Positions 58,659 to 64,000 of a stretch of DNA of 64,000 bases are shown here, piece after piece. The notes beneath the pieces are model-generated. The model was not told where the DNA came from, searched no databases, and saw nothing but the letters and a program-made list of their open reading frames with translations. How positions within the stretch are numbered: position 1 is the stretch's first letter; each line of letters opens with the position of its first letter. The position numbers were made by a program, and so were the translations under genes. Origin of the DNA: Parvularcula sp038749595 (GTDB taxonomy: Bacteria > Pseudomonadota > Alphaproteobacteria > Caulobacterales > Parvularculaceae). The stretch is taken from NCBI GenBank assembly GCA_038749595.1, contig JBCDHW010000001.1, forward strand, positions 186,001 to 250,000. Direction: 5' to 3'.

Positions 58659-59404
58659 GCCAGCACCTCTTGTGTTTCTGGCTGTCGACGCCGCGCAGGC
58701 AGGCGCCACCATGGCTCATGCGGATAAAGATGATGTTCGTGGTGGTAGCCGAAATGGTAGCAGGTCAGGAGGCTCATCAGCCACCCGTACCGAGAGCTGC
58801 GCGTGCGGTGATCATCTGCAAACGTATCCTCTTCGTGGCGGTGGGGCCGGAAGGTGCCGAAGTAGAAAAGCTGCACCGCGCTCGCCTGGGCCGGGATCCC
58901 GTAGAACAGCACGATGTTCAGCATCGGTGCATCGAGCACCAGCCAGTAGATCGCGACGACACTGTTCACAAAGATCAGCGGCCGCCAACCGAAGTGTCGC
59001 AGAATGAATTCCTTGAACCACGGAAAGAACGCCCGCGGATGATCGGCTGAAAAGTCAGGGTCTGCCGCCGTACCGGGTGCCTCGTGGTGGAGGTGGTGAT
59101 TCCGCTCCAGCTTGTCGTAATCGAACCCGGCGTAGAGCGTCATCACGATCCAGCCGATCAAACGGTTCGCACCCGGACGACCCGGCACCAAGCTGCCGTG
59201 GATCGCATCGTGGCTGATGATGAAGAGGCCCACCGAGAGCCAACAGAGGGTCATCATCATCGCGGGGATGAGGAGGAGGGACGGCCCCCACGTGACCTCG
59301 AAAAAGTGAACGCCGTAGATGTGAAGGCACAGCCATGCGGCGGTCACCGCGGCGGCGAGGCCAACGCCGACGAGGCCTTGGCGTGCGCGTTCGGCCGAAC
59401 TCAT
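58655..59404 (-). CDS. crtW: Beta-carotene ketolase
   Basis: Membrane fatty-acid-desaturase-like di-iron ketolase (249 aa) that introduces 4-keto groups, leading toward canthaxanthin and astaxanthin. The three histidine boxes are FIISHDAIHGSLVPG, ERNHHLHHEAPG and HFGYHHEHHLYPHEPWWRLP. FRPHRHEEDTFADDHRTRSS is also a ketolase hallmark. Hydrophobic helices lie between. It overlaps the crtB stop by four bases and the microprotein start by three. Confidence 0.94.
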   Translation of the reverse strand: MSSAERARQGLVGVGLAAAVTAAWLCLHIYGVHFFEVTWGPSLLLIPAMMMTLCWLSVGLFIISHDAIHGSLVPGRPGANRLIGWIVMTLYAGFDYDKLERNHHLHHEAPGTAADPDFSADHPRAFFPWFKEFILRHFGWRPLIFVNSVVAIYWLVLDAPMLNIVLFYGIPAQASAVQLFYFGTFRPHRHEEDTFADDHRTRSSRYGWLMSLLTCYHFGYHHEHHLYPHEPWWRLPARRRQPETQEVLA

Positions 59405-60375
59405 GACGCCAAACCCTTAGGAACCGGACGCTTCCACAAGTCGTCGCGCGGCGGGAGGTCCATGAAGCTTAGGGACTTCGAGCTTGCGCCTTGCAGGCAG
59501 CCGATCCCGGCCAGGGCCAGCTTGCGCCGCCGCGAGGTGCGGGCGCGTTTTTCCCATACCCGCGGGCCTTTGACCCTCACCACGCGGCCGATATCGCGGT
59601 AGACGCGGCGCGCAGCCGCCACGGCGAACCCGGCACGTATCGGTAGCTTGCGCACGCCTGGGCCGGAAGAGACGTAGTATTTGTCCGCCTCCTGAAGAAG
59701 TCTCAGCGCCACGCGCCAAACGGCATCGCGGTTGCGTTCGTCCAACACGTCACGCGGATGGGCGCGGACGCCCTCAGCTTCAAGCCAATCGCCGGGCAGG
59801 TAGACCCGGCCAATCGCTGCGTCATCGATCACGTCGCGGGCGATGTTGGTGAGCTGGAACGCGATGCCGAGATCGGATGCGCGATCGAGCGTGTTCTCGT
59901 CGGAAGGGTCAACGCCCATGACGATCGCCATCATGACGCCGACAACGCCGGCCACGTGGTAGCTGTACCGGAGCGTGTCTTCGAGGGTGTCGTAGCTGTG
60001 CTGCTGCACATCCATCTCGAACCCGCGCAGGAGGTCATAGGCGTGCTGGGCCGGCATGCCGGTGTCCATCGCGACCATTTGAAAAGCTTCGAATTGCCAC
60101 GTGTCCGGAACATCACCGCGGTAAGCGGCATTCGTTTGGTCAAGGAGCGTTTCGAGGTCCGACGCATCCGGATGGCCATAGCGACCCGCGGCAACGGTTT
60201 CGCCGAAGCCGAGATTTTGGCCGTCGATCACGTCGTCGCAATAGCGGCACCACGCATACATCATGTGCGCGTGGCGCCTCATCTGTGGACGGAACAACAA
60301 AGACGCGAGCGCGAAGCTCTTCGAGCCCTTCGCGATGGATGCGCGCGAGCGCTTTTCGATGGTTCCGTCGACCAA
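59401..60375 (-). CDS. crtB: Phytoene synthase
   Basis: Condenses two GGPP to phytoene (324 aa). The two aspartate motifs are MYAWCRYCDDVIDGQNLG and GIAFQLTNIARDVIDDAAIG. GRVYLPGDWLEAEGV and the C-terminal KLPIRAGFAVAAARRVYRDI match CrtB. It starts three bases after the crtI stop and overlaps crtW at its end. Confidence 0.96.
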   Translation of the reverse strand: MVDGTIEKRSRASIAKGSKSFALASLLFRPQMRRHAHMMYAWCRYCDDVIDGQNLGFGETVAAGRYGHPDASDLETLLDQTNAAYRGDVPDTWQFEAFQMVAMDTGMPAQHAYDLLRGFEMDVQQHSYDTLEDTLRYSYHVAGVVGVMMAIVMGVDPSDENTLDRASDLGIAFQLTNIARDVIDDAAIGRVYLPGDWLEAEGVRAHPRDVLDERNRDAVWRVALRLLQEADKYYVSSGPGVRKLPIRAGFAVAAARRVYRDIGRVVRVKGPRVWEKRARTSRRRKLALAGIGCLQGASSKSLSFMDLPPRDDLWKRPVPKGLAS

Positions 60376-60378
60376 GGC

Positions 60379-61950
60379 TTACTCCGCTGCCATCGCTGCG
60401 TAGGCGCTTTCAAAGCCGAAGTCTTCGGCCATGATCCGCGCGGTTGCTTTGGCTGAGCCGACAACGCCAGGGATGCCTGCGCCCGGGTGGGTGCCGGCAC
60501 CTGCGAAGTAGAGGTTTTTGATCTCGTCGTCGCGGTTGTGCATCCGGAAGAAGGCCGACTGGGTCAGCACGGGTTCGAGGCTGAAGGCGGAGCCAAGGTG
60601 GGCGTTGAGGTCATCCTTAAAGCCTTGCGGCGTGAGGATGTGGTCGGTCACGATATGCTGGCGCAGGTCCGGCATATAGTGCTCTTCGAGGTACTTGTAG
60701 ATCTTCTCTTTGTACTTTGGTCCTTCTACGGACCAATCGATTTCGGCCTTGCCCAGGTGGGGGACCGGCGAGAGCACGTACCAGCTGTCGTGGCCTTCGG
60801 GGGCCATGCCTGGATCGGTAGCGGTGGGGCGGTGCAGGTAAAGCGAGAAGTCGTCGGGCAGTTTCGGCCCGGCGAAGATTTCCGCGATAAGCTCTTTATA
60901 CCGCGCACCGAAACAGATCGTGTGGTGCTGGATGTCCTCGTATTTCCGGTTGGTGCCGAAGTAGGCCACAAACAGCGACATGGAATAGCGCTTGTTCTTA
61001 AGCGATTGGCTCACTTTCTGGCCGCGTGGGGATTTGCCCAGAAGCTTTTCGTAGGTGTGGACGATATCGGCGTTCGAGGCGACGGCGTCGAAGTCAGCTT
61101 GGAAACCGCTCTTGGTACGGACAGTCCGTAGGCGTCCGTTGACTTCGGTAACCTCTTCGACCGGGTCGCCGATGAGTGTTGTGCCGCCAAGATCTTCGAA
61201 GAGTTTCGCGAAGCCTCTGACCAGGGAGCCGGTCCCGCCGCGGGGGAACCAGACGCCCCACTTGCGCTCCAGCGCGTGGATGAGGGCGTAGACGGCGCTC
61301 GTTTTATGGGGATCGCCGCCAACGAGGAGAGTGTGGAAGCTGAACGCTTGGCGCAGGCGTTCGTCTTTGACGAAGTCCTTGACCCGTCCGGCCACGGAGC
61401 GTTGGGCCTGGAGCGTTGCGAGGGCCGGGGCCTGCTTGAGCATCGACCAGAAGTCGAGGAACGGTACGTGGCCGAGCTTGAGATAGCCGTGTTTGAAGAG
61501 CTCTTCGGAATATTTGTAGAACCGGCGGTAGCCCTCAATGTCATCGGGATTGAGGCGACGGATCTCCGCTTCGAGCTTTTCGGTCTCGCGGAAGTAGTCG
61601 AAAATGCTGCCGTCTTCCCAGGCGAGGCGGTACATCGGCTCAACGGGGAGGAGTTCGACATAGTCAGCGAGCTTGCGGCCGGAAAGCGCGAAGACCTCTT
61701 CAAGGCACGAGGGGTCAGTGATGACGGTAGGGCCGCCATCGAACTTAAACCCGTCTTGCTCGTAGACGTAAGCGCGGCCACCAAGCTTATCCCGCGCCTC
61801 GATCATGGTGGTGTGGAAACCCATAGACTGGAGGCGGCAGGCGAGCGCCAATCCGCCGAAGCCTGCGCCAATCACGCAGGCTGTGGGTTTGGCGCTGTCG
61901 TTTGCTGGCGCTAGGGGGGGTGTTTCGTCGATGCGAACCGCTTCGCTCAT
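60379..61950 (-). CDS. crtI: Phytoene desaturase
   Basis: FAD-dependent CrtI (523 aa) converting phytoene to lycopene by four desaturations. The N-terminal dinucleotide fold reads ACVIGAGFGGLALACRLQ, MIEARDKLGGRAYVYEQDG and KFDGGPTVITDPSCLEEVF. The C-terminal carotenoid-desaturase signature is NLYFAGAGTHPGAGIPGVVG. Length is normal. It is the first gene of the minus-strand carotenoid operon; the promoter should lie in 61951-62189. Confidence 0.97.
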   Translation of the reverse strand: MSEAVRIDETPPLAPANDSAKPTACVIGAGFGGLALACRLQSMGFHTTMIEARDKLGGRAYVYEQDGFKFDGGPTVITDPSCLEEVFALSGRKLADYVELLPVEPMYRLAWEDGSIFDYFRETEKLEAEIRRLNPDDIEGYRRFYKYSEELFKHGYLKLGHVPFLDFWSMLKQAPALATLQAQRSVAGRVKDFVKDERLRQAFSFHTLLVGGDPHKTSAVYALIHALERKWGVWFPRGGTGSLVRGFAKLFEDLGGTTLIGDPVEEVTEVNGRLRTVRTKSGFQADFDAVASNADIVHTYEKLLGKSPRGQKVSQSLKNKRYSMSLFVAYFGTNRKYEDIQHHTICFGARYKELIAEIFAGPKLPDDFSLYLHRPTATDPGMAPEGHDSWYVLSPVPHLGKAEIDWSVEGPKYKEKIYKYLEEHYMPDLRQHIVTDHILTPQGFKDDLNAHLGSAFSLEPVLTQSAFFRMHNRDDEIKNLYFAGAGTHPGAGIPGVVGSAKATARIMAEDFGFESAYAAMAAE

Positions 61951-62189
61951 GCCTTCGATGTCCTTTTTCGCGCGCGCCAGTTTCGGCGCATGGCCAAGGC
62001 TCTAGCGGCGCGTTTTGACTTCTTCTCGAAGCCTAGACGCGCCCTCCGAGGCCGTCGACCGTTGGTTAGTAAATTCGCGCGGTTTCGCCCGCGGGCAAGG
62101 CGAGAAAAAGCAGCAGGACAGTATGGCGCGCACAAGTCGCGCGAAGGTGATGTTGGCTACGGGAACCGAACGGGAAAAAGCCTTAGAGC
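61951..62189. other. Upstream region of the carotenoid operon
   Basis: About 240 bases without a gene. No clear sigma-70 promoter or PpsR/CrtJ-type palindrome (TGT-N12-ACA) was recognised. A short GC-rich inverted stretch (TTCGCGCG near 61969 and GCGCGAA near 62141) is present. Confidence 0.4.
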
Positions 62190-62879
62190 CTAACCGGCGT
62201 CGACGGTTTCACCGCTGACCACGGGGCAGGCGCGGATGGTCACTTTGCGATCGTCCATCCGCGCGTTGATGCCGGGTTTGCTGCGCCACAGGCGGAAGGC
62301 GCCATAGCCGCTGAGCTGTCCGGTTTTGCGGTTGAGATAGCCTTCGAACCGTCCATCGATCTGCTCAGCGCCGATTTTGAAGCGGTTGCTGATCTGGCCG
62401 AGGTGGCGGCGGTTCATCTCCAGATCGTTGGCGGCGAGGGGCCGGGGCCAAACCGGCTCGAAAAACACCGGCTCGGTCTGTCCCTCGATTTTCGCGACCT
62501 TCTCGCCCGTCACGCATCCGAGAGGTCCGCTGTCTTCGCAGGTCTCGGGCGCCTTTGTGTAGCGCATGATCTTTGAAGGCGCGGTGCGGACGACGTCGAC
62601 GAACGCGTAGCCTTCGAGCAGCATTTTTTGACAAGCAAACCCGCAGCGGTCCTCGTTTTTGGTGAAGACCACCGCACCGGCGGAGAGGTCGGGGGTGAAG
62701 GTCTGCCGCGCGCCGCCGAATTGGCGGCAGATGAAGTCCATCTGCTTGGTTTGAAGACTGGCGCCAGCAGCCGTGAACGGAGCCGAGATGGTGTCCGACG
62801 TGGATTGCACCGCCACCATGCCCGCGGTGCACCCCGCTAGGGTGAAACCGGCCGCGAGACCCACGAGGCGCATGATCAT
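62190..62879 (-). CDS. Putative lipoprotein of unknown function
   Basis: Protein of 229 aa with a lipoprotein signal (RLVGLAAGFTLAGC; lipobox LAGC). The mature part contains several cysteines (FICRQFGG, DRCGFACQKML, TCEDSGPLGCVTGEK, RACPVVS). I cannot assign a family. Starts at 62921, 62903, 62879 and 62873 are all in frame; none has a good ribosome-binding site, and 62879 gives a normal-length lipoprotein signal. It is divergent from the PEP-CTERM gene and upstream of crtI on the same strand. Confidence 0.65.
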   Translation of the reverse strand: MIMRLVGLAAGFTLAGCTAGMVAVQSTSDTISAPFTAAGASLQTKQMDFICRQFGGARQTFTPDLSAGAVVFTKNEDRCGFACQKMLLEGYAFVDVVRTAPSKIMRYTKAPETCEDSGPLGCVTGEKVAKIEGQTEPVFFEPVWPRPLAANDLEMNRRHLGQISNRFKIGAEQIDGRFEGYLNRKTGQLSGYGAFRLWRSKPGINARMDDRKVTIRACPVVSGETVDAG

Positions 62880-63131
62880 CTGTGGAAAACGGCCTTTATC
62901 CATCACCTTGAAAGCCCTCACTCAACGTTGGCCCGCCGTGGAGGATCGCGTGCGGGTGGGCCAACATTAAGGCTAAAAAGTGAAGAAGTGCTGGGCGGCC
63001 TGAAGGCGACCCAGTGCATTAAACGTCGGCTGACCCATTCGTAATCATCGCCCGTTCGCAAAAAGCTCGTGCCTCGCGGCTGGTCACCGGCTTCCGCATA
63101 CGTTAAGAAATCTCACGGGAAGGGGAGATTT

Positions 63132-63806
63132 ATGCGTTCTTTTGTCATGATGTTTGCCGGAGCGTGCCTGGCGGCTGCACCAGCGCAAGCGGCGATCACG
63201 GTTTTTGAGTTTGAGGCTGCAATCACCGCCGTCGAAGGCGACGGCGGTCCCACCGTCGGGTTCAACGACACCGTCTTCATCGGCGACCCGGTTTTGGTCG
63301 AGCTGGAGGTCGACGATGCCTTTGACGTGCTGACGGAAGGTGAAGATGCGCTCACGGCCGATATCAGCATCATTCCTGACCCGGGTGGACAGTCGCTCGC
63401 TCAGGCGCTGGTGCAGGGCTGTTGCTCGGATATTCCCGACACGGATGCTTCGGACGGCGCATTTGGACTGTCGGGTTTCCTCGCGGGCTTCACGGCGCGG
63501 TCGTTCGTTGACGAGGACTTTTTTCTGTTTGCGGAGGACTTTGAACTCACCTTCGACGTTGGCGCCGCCGCGCCGTCTGGTCCGTTCATGAGCACGGCTG
63601 ACTTGATTGGATTTCTGGAAACAGCTGATCTGTCCGTCAGCGGCTTTGTCAGCGGTACCTTCTTTGACCCCGTTAATGACGTCGGCTTCGCGCAGACCTT
63701 GCGGTTTGAAAGCGTGACGCAACCCGTCCCTGTCCCTGGGGCAGCTGTGCTGATGCTCGGTGGTCTGACGACGTTTGCGGCATCGCGGAAGAAACGCCGC
63801 AGCTAG
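63132..63806 (+). CDS. PEP-CTERM-type exported protein
   Basis: Exported protein (224 aa). A signal peptide (SFVMMFAGACLAAAPAQA) is followed by an acidic, beta-rich body with two adjacent cysteines (VQGCCSDIPDTDASDG). The C-terminal sorting signal is TQPVPVPGAAVLMLGGLTTF then ASRKKRRS, i.e. a VPxPGA motif, one helix and a basic end. It is not closely similar to the 46629/47450 pair except in the tail. AAGGGGAG lies five bases before the ATG. A terminator follows. Confidence 0.82.
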   Translation: MRSFVMMFAGACLAAAPAQAAITVFEFEAAITAVEGDGGPTVGFNDTVFIGDPVLVELEVDDAFDVLTEGEDALTADISIIPDPGGQSLAQALVQGCCSDIPDTDASDGAFGLSGFLAGFTARSFVDEDFFLFAEDFELTFDVGAAAPSGPFMSTADLIGFLETADLSVSGFVSGTFFDPVNDVGFAQTLRFESVTQPVPVPGAAVLMLGGLTTFAASRKKRRS

Positions 63807-63820
63807 CAACGGCGGGCATG

Positions 63821-63853
63821 AAAAAAGCCGGTCCTTTCGGGACCGGCTTTTCT
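63821..63853. terminator. Bidirectional terminator (PEP-CTERM gene / etfA)
   Basis: AAAAGCCGGTCC (63823-63834) pairs with GGACCGGCTTTT (63840-63851) over a 5-base loop. A-runs and T-runs flank it, so it serves both convergent genes. Confidence 0.92.
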
Positions 63854-63871
63854 TTGCATAAAATGCTCAGC

Positions 63872-64000
63872 CTACACCGCTTCTTGCAGCTTGGGCATCA
63901 CTTCGAAGAGGTCCGCCACAAGCCCGTAGTCGGCAACCTGGAAGATCGGGGCTTCTTCGTCTTTGTTGATGGCGACGATGATCTTGCTGTCTTTCATGCC
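63872..64000 (-). CDS. etfA: Electron transfer flavoprotein subunit alpha, C-terminal end (rest outside window)
   Basis: The last 42 codons of a minus-strand gene that continues past the right edge. They read GMKDSKIIVAINKDEEAPIF, then QVADYGLVADLFEVMPKL, ending at TAG (63874-63872). This is the highly conserved FAD-binding C-terminus of EtfA, which with EtfB passes electrons from acyl-CoA dehydrogenases to the quinone pool. Start and upstream neighbours are not visible. Confidence 0.93.
   Translation of the reverse strand, partial: GMKDSKIIVAINKDEEAPIFQVADYGLVADLFEVMPKLQEAV

Overview
The window reads as chromosomal DNA of a GC-rich (about 60 percent) alphaproteobacterium. The evidence is core gene order: nuoM-nuoN-birA-coaX-RNase J-DUF1467, aroK-aroB-CorC, fabD-fabG-acpP-fabF-mltG-yicC-gmk, and rpsF-rpsR-rplI. 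A ketocarotenoid cluster (crtE, crtI-crtB-crtW-crtZ), a DUF3450/TtpC-type TonB system and PEP-CTERM surface proteins suggest a marine, pigmented member near Parvularculales or Hyphomonadaceae. That placement is inference. There are no rRNA genes, CRISPR arrays, integrases or insertion sequences.

Layout. 1-5198: end of the complex I operon, biotin ligase, CoaX, RNase J and DUF1467. 5300-8930: MgtE, a glycine-zipper lipoprotein, an unknown membrane protein, a J-domain protein and BolA. 8900-13850 (minus): MFS transporter, sirtuin, CorC, aroB and aroK. 13900-16770: methyltransferase, fluoride channel, RluC-type pseudouridine synthase and ATP12. 16750-21950: alr and dnaB, then a DUF418 protein facing rplI-rpsR-rpsF across a shared terminator. 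22170-23260 is an RNA/small-protein region: a candidate structured RNA with its own terminator, then two paralogous 34-codon hydrophobic proteins. 23290-31240: fsa, purD, an unknown acidic membrane protein, a hydrolase, xseA, rpmJ, TPR, MBL and DUF442 genes, tRNA-Pro and tRNA-Gln. 31720-37640: seven-gene TonB energy system. 37650-45640: maiA, clpB with a probable heat-shock promoter, a free TonB domain, an unusual chemoreceptor and a YbjQ protein.

45646-56188 is the fatty-acid synthesis locus, heavily remodelled. Between fabD and fabG lie two paralogous PEP-CTERM genes, each followed by a 29-codon relic of the fabD 3' end. The second relic is fused in frame to a near-identical copy of the fabG 5' end. 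Repeated tandem duplication of the fabD-to-fabG junction explains this layout. Three accessory genes also separate fabG from acpP.

56269-64000: an Hpt protein, the carotenoid genes, a lipoprotein, a third PEP-CTERM protein and the end of etfA. A 29-codon one-helix protein overlaps both the crtW stop and the crtZ start.

The strongest undescribed candidates are (1) the duplicated 34-residue hydrophobic proteins, (2) the fabD/fabG duplication scars with an intact chimeric reading frame, (3) the crtW-crtZ coupling microprotein and (4) the structured RNA at about 22175-22404.
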